This document shows, piece after piece, positions 44,216-54,388 of a stretch of 64,000 nt of DNA. Under the pieces are notes generated by a model, which was not told where the DNA came from, made no database searches, and saw nothing but the letters and a program-made list of their open reading frames with translations. Both the position numbers and the translations under genes were made by a program. This stretch comes from Mantamonas sphyraenae (Eukaryota > CRuMs > Mantamonadidae): contig JAPMXV010000071.1 in assembly GCA_026936335.1 (NCBI GenBank), forward strand, positions 62,001 through 126,000, read 5' to 3'. Position 1 is the first letter of the stretch. Every line of letters begins with the position of its first letter.

Positions 44216-45016
44216 TCGTCCTCCGCGGCGTCATCCTCCTCCGGATCCTCTGCGTCGTCGACGGCATCCAAGCCGGTGGCGGAGGACATGGGCAAGCTGA
44301 TCGAGGGTCAGCTGGGCAAAAAGAAAAAGACGAGCAAGAGTGCGTTTGGAAGCAAGTGGAAGAGCAGGTACTGCTGCGTGCAGGGACGGCTGTTTCTGTA
44401 CTACAAGTCGCAAGATGAAGCGATGCCGCTGGGCTTCCTGAACCTGGAGGAGGCGACGGTGGACGAGGGCCGCGAGTTCAAAGTGTTTGAACTCAGCGTG
44501 GAGTCGGAGAACCAAGTGTACGAGTTCCAGACCGAGACGCCGCAGGAGCGCAACCGATGGATGGCCACCCTGAGCGAACACATCCAACAGCTGAAAGAAG
44601 GCGCAAAGGCCTCGCAGGTGAAGGTGTCTGAAGACGGCCAGGTCTCCTTTGACGCAAACGACTTTGACCTGGAAGTGATCACACGCTACTTCCTGGACAG
44701 CCGCGGGGACATTGCAGGCGCAGCACAGATTCGCGACTCGCGCAAGTCGTCCAACAGCTGGCAGGAGCGCTACCTGATCCTGTACCGGAGCACACTGTAT
44801 GTGTTTGCCAACGATGGCGCGCGAAGGCCCGAACTGCAGCTGGATATCGACCACGCTCTGTTGCTGCCTGCCGACGACGTCACACCCACCTGTCTCGAGC
44901 TCAAGACCAAGGGCCACGTTAACCTGCACCTCGAGTTTGGCAACAGCCAGGCCCATGCCAACTGGAAGCGTTTCTTGGACCAAGGCGCGGGAATCAAGCA
45001 GCCGTTCCTGGTGTGA
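41570..45016 (+). CDS. Acidic protein with four to five PH domains
   Basis: Single exon, 1,148 residues. The first 420 residues are acidic and Gln/Ala/Glu-rich with repeated DSDSSDDE blocks and a Gln-Ala run. A coiled coil (EVNERKEYVEQRKQHAAAET) and a basic region (TASRARRKERTRTKSKKN) follow. The C-terminal 700 residues hold PH-like units: VLQGFLLKYKRKKTSKKYSG, then VVLEGYLTKKKKKEKSSLFS with FCKLVQGKLSYYK, then IEGQLGKKKKTSKSAFGSKW with YCCVQGRLFLYY, then SSNSWQERYLILYRSTLYVF; a divergent unit precedes them. Each ends in the expected W helix (EWMDAV, ARWFRVL, NRWMATL, ANWKRFL). A polyserine linker is encoded by (TCG)n. Probably a phosphoinositide-binding scaffold. Confidence 0.85.
44183..44222 (+). 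repeat. (TCG)n run coding for polyserine
   Basis: Trinucleotide repeat between the third and fourth canonical PH units of the multi-PH protein. Confidence 0.9.
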
Positions 45017-45123
45017 GGGTGGTGAAGCAATGAAGCTGAAGCTGTTGAGTTGTGCGCGCTCTGTGCCCAAACAACCACATTTTCGCCAACCAGCCCACAC
45101 AGAGGCATCACACAACAAAGCAC

Positions 45124-48100
45124 ATGGCCACACCAGAAGACTTGGAACAGCCTGCAGCGTTGGCGCGGTTGTTGGCCAAGGGCGGCGTGTCGCCTCTGCA
45201 AAAGGCAACGTCGACGCTGCATCTGCTCGAGTTTTCGCCCTTCCGGACAAAGAAGGAGGAGAAGCCAAGGGGAAACATGCGTGGCATTTTGGCATCGCAG
45301 ACAACCATGCGCAAACTGATTGGACGTGTGCGACCTGTGCAGAAGAGCAAGCTGTCGGACGCAGAGCTGGCGGACATTCTCGTGGAATCGTACAATCCGG
45401 CGTCCATCATGGATGCATTGAGCAACCTGTGCAGTGAAGTGACACCCAGTGGGCGGGCGTCACGCATGCCCAGTCTCATTCGCAAGGCAAAGTTTGAAAA
45501 CCAGATGGAGGAGGTGTTGCGTCAGGAACGGCGGCTCTTGGAACACAAGCGGCGGCTGCTGCTGATCAAGAGGCGGAGGGAGCGCGCAACATGGTACGAG
45601 GCCGAGGCAGCACGCAAGAAACGAGAGCACGAAGAGCGAATGCGCAAGATGTACGGCTACGTAAAGGAGGCTGTGGATGGCGCCAAGCTGGCAACGGACG
45701 AAACGGCGGGGGAAGGGGAAACGGGACAGGAGGAGGAGGACGACAACATTTCAGACAGCGAGCTGCATGACCTGGACTACGACGAGCTACTGGAGGACGT
45801 GCAGCCGTATCTGAATGAGGCGGAGCTGGCAGAGAGCGAGGAGATTCGCAGCAAGACTTCGGAAGGGACCAACGCACGCTCGTCGCAGGACGGAGGGGAC
45901 GGAGGTGGACGCAGCGGAGGCCCAGGGACAGAGACACAGTATGAACTGACGCCTCAGCAGCTGGCGTTGAACCAGGAACGCATTGTGTGTCTGATCGGCG
46001 AGGAAGGGTTGGCGAGGCTTTTTGAGCTTCTGGAGCACAGCGACAAGGGCATCCGCAGGCTGGCAGCCAAGCTGCTGGTGTATCTGGCATACAACAATCG
46101 CGACAACCAGGAGCTGATTATGAAGCACAACGGCTTTACGTTTAACGGAGTGAGTTTTTCGGTGTTTGCAACGATCAAATGGCCCCCCCGATTCCCTTTT
46201 ATCGCAAAATTTCGTGGCCGCTAACACTGCACGCGGGGTTGCACAGGTGCGCATTTTCTCGGTGTCACATCGGTTCAAGACACTGTTTGAGTATCTGCTG
46301 TTTACAATGAGCATCCACCTGCACCAGCCACACGGGGCGGGAATGGTGCGGCCAGGCTCTGCTCGAGCGCGTGCGTGGGCGTCGCAGCAGGCAGCACAGA
46401 ACAACGACCCGTTTGTGCAAGCAAGCACAGAGGATTTCCTCGGGTTCCTCAAGGCGCTGGTGTTCATGTACCCACATGGTGCGCCGCTGGACGAGGAGCG
46501 ACACTACGAGGACGACGACCTGCCCATGGACAGGCAGGACGAAGCCGGAGCGTACGATTCGCCGGACGAGGATGGCGACGACGAGTATGGAGGGCACAGA
46601 AGGGGAGGTGCGGGTTCGTCGTCGTCGTCATCGTCGTCGTCGGATGAGGATGACGACGATGACGATGAGCACCACGAGCACAACGGGAAAAAGGAGCAAC
46701 CACTGTGCTGGGTATTTCCACCTGCCAAAGCAGTGTTGTTGGAGAACAGCAGCTCGTTCCCAGACCCGCGGGACCACATGATTGGCTTCTTTGTGGCGGA
46801 GGACCGGAGGAACGGGCGAGCGGGAGACGACGAGGGCGAAGCTCTGGGACAGGAGAGTGGCCATGGACAGGGACGATCAACACTGAGCGAGGGATTGCGT
46901 GCGTTGGGTCTGACCGACGACGTGGCAGCGCAACTGGCCATGTTGTTTCTGCACCAAAGCGTGTGCAACTCGGAGCAGATGTCTGCGGTGCGGCAACAGC
47001 TCGCCATGGAACAGCGCCTGGCACAACGGGCACAGAGTGCATCGTCGCGTCCCACAAGTGCAGTGATGAGGTCGATGGACGGTGAGGAGCACACCCAGGG
47101 AGCAGGTGATCAGCAACGCCAGAGGCCGCGCACAGCGATGCCCATGCATCGAGGCGAGAGCAGTGTGGGGGAAGGTGGAGGCAGCGGCGGAGGGGGTGGA
47201 AGGTATGCACCGGGCGTGCGCATGCATGTGGCACGCATGCAGCAAGGGAGGGAACAGACGCGTGCGATTCACCATCACAAACACGTGCAAAGGCCCAACA
47301 CAGCGGCAGGGCGCATCCAGGACAGGTACGCACACATCGAATCCAAGATCCAACCGCCCACGGGCACGCGTAGGTCGGCGCGGCGGCGCAAGAGGGAGGA
47401 AGAGGCTGCGGCGGCGACGTCGTCTGCCATGTCCAGAAGCAGCCGTGGAGGACACGGAAGCGCGTCGGTGTACAGCTCAAAGACGCGCGAGACAAGCACC
47501 ACGGCGGAGTTGATGCCGCGTCCAGACTCTGCACACAGCTTTGGTAGCATCGGCGACTCGGACGCCAGCTTCGAAGACATTCCTGCGAGCGATGATGAGC
47601 ATGACCACCGCAAGGGTGTGCGGACGACGACGACGACGACGACGACGACGACCACCACCACCACCAGTGCAGACGTGGACTCTGAATCAGACTCTGAAGA
47701 CGAGTACAGCAGCGACGACTTTTCCTCAGTGGACACCGACGACGTGTTGTCGAGCAGCGACGAGGAGGAGAAGGATGAGCAAGATGCAAGGACAACAACA
47801 GCCACAACTGTGGCCACGGAAGCCACGGTGGCCACGCCGACACTGTCGCCGCGATCGCGTCGTGCACGTGTGCGCGCCAAGGTGGATACGGGACGGGGAG
47901 GAGGCACACCTACGACGCCGCTGCTGGGCACAGCTGGAAGCAGCAGCAGCAGCGGGGCAGAAAGTGACAGCAAGATGCGTCTGTCCTTTTTGAGTTCGTT
48001 CACCGGCCAAACAGGGCAACCGAGGTGACGACGGGGCAAGCGTGGCGTCGTCGACGTCGTCCTCATCCCTGGACGACGACGACGTAGACTCGGAACGCAA

Positions 48101-48839
48101 GTTTGACGAACCGCTGGTGAAGGGATCGATCATGAACAGGGCCTTCTTCCGGTCGCTGGAGACGTCGTTGCCGCTTGACGTGAACATCAGCGAGGCGATC
48201 AATCTGCAGTTGGGACCGCAGGCTGCTTTCTCGCACAAGTTCCGCTCGCACCAGAGCAAACGGCGACTGCTCAGCGCACGCAGCGAGTTTGTCAAATCGC
48301 CGGACAACCACGAGGCGGAACGGTACAGTGTGCACAGCAACGTGGCACACAACAGCAACTTTGGTTCGGTGCCTACCCTCGAGCCCAGCGATCCGCACGA
48401 TGTCTACTCACCACGCAAGCTGCATCGTCGCCAATCTACGATTCCCAAGCATACCACGTCTGCACGTCCACACACAGCCCACGGGTACAGTGGTGGTGGT
48501 GGCGGCAGTGGCGATGGCGAACCGTTGAACGCCACCGCTGGCACGGTGGGAACCATGGGCAGCACAGGCAGCAGCGGAAGCAACACTGTGGTGGCCATGG
48601 AAAACGACATGCAGGAGACAGCCACATCGCTGGTGTCTCACAAGGTGCTGCTGGGCTTCCAAGAGCTGCTTGTGAAAACCAACGCCGAGCAGCGACGCAA
48701 CACTCAGAAGCAGCGCAAGAAACGACAGGGCAAAACCTATTCGGGTCGATTCCCAGTGGCGCCAGTCAGCATTGCGCCATCGAAACTGTCGCTGAGCAGG
48801 GGACGCAAACCAGCGAAGCAGCCCAAGACCTCTGGGTGA
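45124..48839 (+). CDS. Large ARM-like, low-complexity protein (apparent frameshift)
   Basis: Exon 1 is 45124-46149, exon 2 starts 46247 (GTGAGT/TTGCACAG), about 1,200 residues. N-terminal half: a helical, basic coiled coil (EVLRQERRLLEHKRRLLLIK), an acidic stretch, then an armadillo-like helical pair (GLARLFELLEHSDKGIRRLA, AKLLVYLAYNNRDNQELIMK) continuing into FSVSHRFKTLFEYLLFTMSI. The second half is Ser, Asp, Glu, Arg and Thr low complexity with poly-Ser and poly-Thr runs. The frame stops at 48028; removing one G from 48014-48016 joins it to the ORF ending 48839 (DSERKFDEPLVKGSIMNRAF, KVLLGFQELLVKTNAEQRRN). Function unknown. The next gene starts 21 bp later on the same strand, so a single larger gene is possible. 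Confidence 0.55.
47620..47664 (+). repeat. (ACG)n/(ACC)n run coding for poly-Thr
   Basis: Trinucleotide repeat, ACG then ACC, encoding about fourteen threonines in the ARM-like protein. Confidence 0.85.
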
Positions 48840-48860
48840 AGAAGAATTGTTTGATTGTTG

Positions 48861-51800
48861 ATGAAGGGGCGAAGGTGGATCCATCCCAACTTCCCCACAT
48901 ACCGAATGTACGAGGAGTTGGATTTGAGCAGTGATGAGGAAGATGGGGGCGGCGTGGTGGTGGTTGCACTGACGCCACAGGAGAGACGTGCGCAAGCGGG
49001 CGGACGCACGTACGGCTTTACCACGCCCGCAAGCACGGCGGTGGCCAGTGGAGTGGGCGAAAGTGTGTCTGGAGCGGGGCACACAAGCACAACAAACACA
49101 TCGTCTGTTTCAAGTGGCCAGGAGCAGGGTCAGGGCACGCGTGGGGGCGTGTTCTTGCCGCCTGTGGATGCAAGCGACGCGGCGGCAACCCGCAACAGCA
49201 ACGGGGGCAGCAACAGACATGCAGAAGGGACGAAAGACGAGCAACAAGTCATGGACGAACTGTGGGACGCAGCACTGCTGTCGTCGGCGTCAGAGTCGTC
49301 GGTGACAAGCAGCAGCGGGGCCAGCGAGCGACTGCGTGAGACGGCGCGGCAGAGCGGCGCGTTGTCGACGTCGACGGGCTCTGTGGCGGCCGGATCGACC
49401 ACCTCTGTGCACAGCCACCACACAGGGGCACTGGAAGCCGAGGACGTGTTTGTCAGCCCTTACATTGAAATCGATGACCTCATGGCCTCGGACAGCGAGG
49501 GAAGCGAACGATCGGGCGGTCCACGAGCCGCTTTGCTTGGTTCAGACGGTCCGGGTGACCGGCACGGCGATGGAAACGACGATGCCGAGGACGGGATGGG
49601 TCACAAAGTGGGCTTGGAAAGCAGCACATTGTCCCTGTCGAGCGGGGTGGAGTCGACGACACGGGAGGCCATTGAACAGGCGAGGCTTGTGTGGGACCCG
49701 CGCACGCGAGCGCAAATTGCAGCGGGCACGTTCTCAGACAGCACCGGCGAGCCTGGATCGTCGCCGTATGACATTGACGTGGAGCATGAACTGCAAATCC
49801 AGGCGGCGCACGGCAACATGGGCGACCTGGACGGCTATGAACCAGACGGCCAGTATTACGCCGTCGACGATGATTACTACGCATACCAAAACGATGCGGC
49901 GAACGACAATTCGGGATGGGCGTCTGACAGCGAACATGCGTACGAAAACTACCCTTTCCCCTATCCAGATGTGCTCGACGGCGGGGCCGATGCAGATGCA
50001 CAGGGCAGCGCCGCCCTGAGCCTTCCCACCAACGATTGGCACATGGATGCGTTTGACACCGATGAGGCACTCGGCTCGGGCTCATCTGGCGTCTCACTCA
50101 GCGAGAGCTTTTCCACATCATCGTTGAACGAGAGTGCTGCAGGCGGGTCAAGTGTGCCCTGGCTCGCCGTGCCAGCGCAGGGTGGCACGGGGAGCGACAG
50201 CAGCACGAGTCCAGTGGGCTCACCGCGTGGTGGTGGAAGCAGTGGAACAGGCTCTGGTGCAGGTGCAGGGAGCAGCAGTGGGGCCAAGCGACGCAAGCGG
50301 CGCAAGAGTTCGCGGCGCAGGCAAAAGGTCAAAGATTGGAACGCAGAGTTTCAGGACATCATTGACGGGCTGGAGAAGACGTCCGAGGACCAGGCAACGG
50401 CCATGTACAACCGACTGCGGCATCTGGCACACGACTTTGTGGCCATCGCAAAGCGATACGGCGAAATCATCATTTCGGAGTACTGCCTGCCTGACGAGCA
50501 GAAAACCATCCGGCCGGTGTCCATCGGTGGGCAGGCTGGTGGGGACAAGTACATTTGCCAGAACATTCTTTTCAAGTTTGCCATCGACCGCGGCCTGTAC
50601 AACGGGGACGAGTACGCAGCGAAAGCTGCTGGCCACGACCTGAAGGGTCTCATGAGCTACTTCAACGTGCGCACGCCGGACATCCACCTGCCACTCATGG
50701 CTCTGATTGACTACCGTGGCTTCCGTCTCATTGCCTTGTCGTTCCTGCCCATCCAGAAGGAAACAATCATCTACGGTTCCTGCGACGCCAAGGAGATCCA
50801 CGCCAGCGACCATCGGTTCAACACAATCATGTCTCAGTTTGGCAAGCGCCTGAATCTCAAGGGGCACCGTGTGGGTCATCCGTCCAATGCATGCACCATC
50901 CACGGACCGGGCGACATCGAGGGCCACCTGGGAACAGATGGGCGTTACTACCTGATCGACTTTGCACGTCTGATGCCCCCAGAGCCACCGCGTGGCACAG
51001 GATTCAAGGGGGGGCATCTGTTCCGTCTGCTGCGTCCGGAACTGGTCAAGTTGAGCTCCGTGCCCCTGAGCAGCGATGCATTCACGCGGTTTGGCCAGCA
51101 CAACAACCACATTCACAACGAAGAAGTGCGACAGGCGACGAAGCTGCGGGACCACGTGCTGATCCCAGAGTTTGCACGATGGCTGGACAGTCAGCCCGAC
51201 GCCGAGTTGCAACAGCTGCGACTGAGCGAGTTGATGCATCGCAAGGGCATCAATGTGCGGTGCTGTGGGCGAGTGCGTGCTTGTAGCACGAGTGTACAGG
51301 TGCGGAAGCTGCTGCTTCAGGAGATGGTTGTACGAACGATCAAAAACACCCTGCGGGAAGTGTTGCGCATGCGCATGCGTGAGAATGGCATGCTGAGCGA
51401 GGAACCATACCATCACGCGGTGGTTTCGTATCTGAACCTGGTTCTGGGCAACCACACACACGCAGAGGCAAGCCGTGCGTACTGGGTGGGTGACCTGAAG
51501 CCGCGGCTGGTTCGGCATTTTGTGTACGCGCTGAACAGCGACGAACTGCTGCCCGAGTACGACCTGCGTGCCACAATGGACTTGTACAGTGTGTTCCATC
51601 GGCTGCAGGGCATGTGCGGCATCACGTTCTCGGACGAGGCGCTGCGTGAGTTGCGCGAGAGCTCGCGCGAGTTTGAGTTTGTCGACCCGGACATCCAGAA
51701 GATCGAGGCCACGGTGAAGCACATGAACCTGATTGCGCATGCAGAAGGCAGCGCTCTGTACATCCAGGCCATGCAGCGGAGTGGCAAGGAGGGCGAACGG

Positions 51801-54326
51801 TTGCTGAAGCGGGCTGTGGAAAAGTTCCGCGAGGCCATCCAAAGCAGTCCGGACAACTTTGTCACGTTGCACCAGTGGGGAAACGCCCTGTTTCGCATGG
51901 CCATGATGCGTGAGGCCAACCTGTACAGTGGCGCAGACGTGATGCAGGAACTGCGGGTGATGGAGTCGTTTTTCCGAGAGGCCGAACTGAAGTTCCAAGA
52001 GGCGCTGCAGATCAGCAGCACAGCGCACGAGGTGCAGTACAGCTGGGGCAACATGAAACTGGCACATGCCATCATCATCGGGGACACGCTCGGTGATACC
52101 GTGCGGCAGGGGTCGCTGTTGGAGAGTGCGGGCGAGCACTATGAGCGTGCATTTGCGTTGCATCCCGCGTACCAACTGCGTCTGCATTGGCTGGCCGATC
52201 TGGAGAACCGCAAACAGCTTGCCATCATGGTGCACGTGGACCAACAGAACGCACGATATGCGTTTGAGCCGTACCAGGGATCGCAGCATCGCAGGCAGAC
52301 GAGCGACGGTGGCGAGGAGCTGGCCGATCTGGACGATCTGGGTCTGGGTCTGGGAGGAGGATTGGCATCGGGTGGAGTGTCCACGTCGTCGTCCTCATCG
52401 TCCCTGTCGTCGCTGAGCAGCGGCGGGCGCCCGACAGGCCATCATGGAGGACATGGTCCGTTCCAGCATCCACACTCGCCCGTGGGTGCAATGTGGGGCG
52501 GCGGAGGCATGCATCCGTCGCTTTCATCATCGTCACTGGCGTCGTCGTCGTCCACAAACTCGCTAAGCTCGTATCTGGACGAGTCGGAAGCGGCACACCA
52601 ACAGCACCGGCACCATTCGATGCGCGTGCACGGCGTGGTGGCGCCCATGGGCTCCTCATCCTCTTCATCTTCCTCGTTCGTGTCTGAGAACGACGGCCCG
52701 AGCTCCGGACTGGGCCGCACGACGAGCATGGAGCCGTACGAGTTGTATGTGGTGGACCTGTGCCACCTGAGCGAATTTGTAGACGACAAATTGATTGAGA
52801 ACCTGGCGTTGAACAACAACGAGATGCGCATCCTGCGCGTGCATCACTGCCGCAACCTGACCGACCGCAGCATCGAGGCGCTAAGCGAGTGCTGCCCCGA
52901 GCTGGAGGAACTGCGGGTGAGCAACTGCGAAGAGTTGACGTCGACGGCGATGCACAACCTCTTGGCCAATTGCTACGAATTGCAATCGCTGGACGTGAGT
53001 GGATGCACTGGGTTGGGACCGGAGTTCCTGGTGGATGTGACGATGGCCACGTCGCAGCTGCGAGTGCTGCGTGCAGACAGGGTACCATTGACAGACGCGG
53101 CACTGTGCAAGGTAGGCCAAAGCACCGAGGAGCTGCGTGTGCTGATGCTGAACGGATGCCGCGACGTGACGGACGACGGCATGCTTGCGGTGGCGGCGAC
53201 CAACCACAAGCTGCGTGTGCTGCACCTGGCAAGGTGTCGCTCAGTGAGCAACAAGTGCATTGGGATGGTGGCCCAACACTGCTGGCAAGACCTGGTGGAG
53301 CTGAATCTGGATTCGTGTCGCATCACGGACGAAGGAATCAACGCGCTGGTGTACCGCAAGGTGGCTCTGCGCACATTGGTACTGAGCAAGTGCACTGGCA
53401 TCACAGATGTTGCGTTGATTGCACTGAGCAGACAGATGGGCAGCACTCTGACGTCGTTGGATTTGAGCAGCTGCAGACAGGTGGCAGACAAGGGCGTGTC
53501 GCAAATAGCGTCGAATTGCACGCAGCTGCGCATGTTGCGGCTGGACGACTGTGTCAACGTGTCCAACGTCAGTGTGGCCGAGGTGTGCACGCAATGCACG
53601 GAGCTGCGCGTGCTGTCGCTGTCCAAACTGACTCGTGTGAGCGACGCCGGTATCATGCCGCTGGCCACGCATTGCCAGCATCTGCACGAGCTGGACCTGG
53701 GTGGCATGGTCAAAGTGACCAACGCGGCGATCTTGGCCATTGCCGACGGTCACTGCCAGCTGACCAAGCTTGTTCTGGAGGGCTGTGTCAAGGTGTCGGA
53801 CGAGGCCGTGTCTGCGGTGGCTGTGTTCAATCCCATGCTGACGTCGCTGAACATTCGCATGTGCGAGCTGGTGACAGACAACGCCATCAGCGCCCTGGCG
53901 CTGAATTGCCCGCAGCTGCGGTCGCTGCACCTGGAGATGAACTACAACGTGACCAACATGTCGATTGTGCAGGTGGCCAGCCATTGCCGTGCACTGCAGC
54001 ACCTGTCCATCAACCGCTGCAAGCACATCTCGGATATTGCCATCGACGCCGTGGCCACGTACTGTTCCCTGCTGCGCACGTTGAATCTCAAGGCCAACCG
54101 CAATATCAGCGGAGTGTCCATTGTGCGTATTATTGAAGAGTGTCGCTGGCTGCGCACGCTCATTTTGGAGGGAGTCAAGAACTTGGACGACACCGTGCTG
54201 ATCAGCATTGTTGAGAACGGTGAGAACCTGGCCAAGCTTAGCCTGGACAACAACGGACGCTTCTCGCAGGACGTGCGACAGATGCTCATTGACGGGCGAC
54301 CGGGATTGCAGGTGTTGCGATGGTGA
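48861..54326 (+). CDS. CLU-domain, TPR and LRR fusion protein
   Basis: Single exon, 1,821 residues. The first 500 residues are Ser/Gly/Asp-rich. Residues about 540-760 match the Clu domain of CLUH/TIF31: KYICQNILFKFAIDRGLYNG, AAKAAGHDLKGLMSYFNVRT, LPLMALIDYRGFRLIALSFL, GPGDIEGHLGTDGRYYLIDF, ARLMPPEPP, then HRKGINVRCCGRV. A TPR-like stretch follows (LLKRAVEKFREAIQSSPDNF, ALFRMAMM, SAGEHYERAFALHPAYQ). After a Ser-rich linker the last 530 residues are about 20 cysteine-containing LRRs of the FBXL/AMN1 type (LRVHHCRNLTDRSIEALSEC, LDLSSCRQVADKGVSQIA), without an F-box. CLUH binds mRNAs for mitochondrial proteins and positions mitochondria; the LRR fusion suggests a ubiquitin or scaffold link. Confidence 0.85.
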   Translation: MKGRRWIHPNFPTYRMYEELDLSSDEEDGGGVVVVALTPQERRAQAGGRTYGFTTPASTAVASGVGESVSGAGHTSTTNTSSVSSGQEQGQGTRGGVFLPPVDASDAAATRNSNGGSNRHAEGTKDEQQVMDELWDAALLSSASESSVTSSSGASERLRETARQSGALSTSTGSVAAGSTTSVHSHHTGALEAEDVFVSPYIEIDDLMASDSEGSERSGGPRAALLGSDGPGDRHGDGNDDAEDGMGHKVGLESSTLSLSSGVESTTREAIEQARLVWDPRTRAQIAAGTFSDSTGEPGSSPYDIDVEHELQIQAAHGNMGDLDGYEPDGQYYAVDDDYYAYQNDAANDNSGWASDSEHAYENYPFPYPDVLDGGADADAQGSAALSLPTNDWHMDAFDTDEALGSGSSGVSLSESFSTSSLNESAAGGSSVPWLAVPAQGGTGSDSSTSPVGSPRGGGSSGTGSGAGAGSSSGAKRRKRRKSSRRRQKVKDWNAEFQDIIDGLEKTSEDQATAMYNRLRHLAHDFVAIAKRYGEIIISEYCLPDEQKTIRPVSIGGQAGGDKYICQNILFKFAIDRGLYNGDEYAAKAAGHDLKGLMSYFNVRTPDIHLPLMALIDYRGFRLIALSFLPIQKETIIYGSCDAKEIHASDHRFNTIMSQFGKRLNLKGHRVGHPSNACTIHGPGDIEGHLGTDGRYYLIDFARLMPPEPPRGTGFKGGHLFRLLRPELVKLSSVPLSSDAFTRFGQHNNHIHNEEVRQATKLRDHVLIPEFARWLDSQPDAELQQLRLSELMHRKGINVRCCGRVRACSTSVQVRKLLLQEMVVRTIKNTLREVLRMRMRENGMLSEEPYHHAVVSYLNLVLGNHTHAEASRAYWVGDLKPRLVRHFVYALNSDELLPEYDLRATMDLYSVFHRLQGMCGITFSDEALRELRESSREFEFVDPDIQKIEATVKHMNLIAHAEGSALYIQAMQRSGKEGERLLKRAVEKFREAIQSSPDNFVTLHQWGNALFRMAMMREANLYSGADVMQELRVMESFFREAELKFQEALQISSTAHEVQYSWGNMKLAHAIIIGDTLGDTVRQGSLLESAGEHYERAFALHPAYQLRLHWLADLENRKQLAIMVHVDQQNARYAFEPYQGSQHRRQTSDGGEELADLDDLGLGLGGGLASGGVSTSSSSSSLSSLSSGGRPTGHHGGHGPFQHPHSPVGAMWGGGGMHPSLSSSSLASSSSTNSLSSYLDESEAAHQQHRHHSMRVHGVVAPMGSSSSSSSSFVSENDGPSSGLGRTTSMEPYELYVVDLCHLSEFVDDKLIENLALNNNEMRILRVHHCRNLTDRSIEALSECCPELEELRVSNCEELTSTAMHNLLANCYELQSLDVSGCTGLGPEFLVDVTMATSQLRVLRADRVPLTDAALCKVGQSTEELRVLMLNGCRDVTDDGMLAVAATNHKLRVLHLARCRSVSNKCIGMVAQHCWQDLVELNLDSCRITDEGINALVYRKVALRTLVLSKCTGITDVALIALSRQMGSTLTSLDLSSCRQVADKGVSQIASNCTQLRMLRLDDCVNVSNVSVAEVCTQCTELRVLSLSKLTRVSDAGIMPLATHCQHLHELDLGGMVKVTNAAILAIADGHCQLTKLVLEGCVKVSDEAVSAVAVFNPMLTSLNIRMCELVTDNAISALALNCPQLRSLHLEMNYNVTNMSIVQVASHCRALQHLSINRCKHISDIAIDAVATYCSLLRTLNLKANRNISGVSIVRIIEECRWLRTLILEGVKNLDDTVLISIVENGENLAKLSLDNNGRFSQDVRQMLIDGRPGLQVLRW

Positions 54327-54388
54327 GTGGATTGGGATTGGGGAGAGCGTGGCAAAGAGAATTGTCCTCGAGCGAAAACGCACCGGAG

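Noticed and set aside
51260-51306. Possible 45-nt in-frame intron in the CLU gene (GTGCGG...TACAG)
   Set aside because: The translated segment NVRCCGRVRAC aligns with the GINMRYLGKV motif of CLUH, and 45 nt is shorter than any other intron in the window.
50220-52289. 689-codon minus-strand ORF opposite the CLU domain
   Set aside because: Antisense shadow of an unambiguous Clu/TPR coding region.
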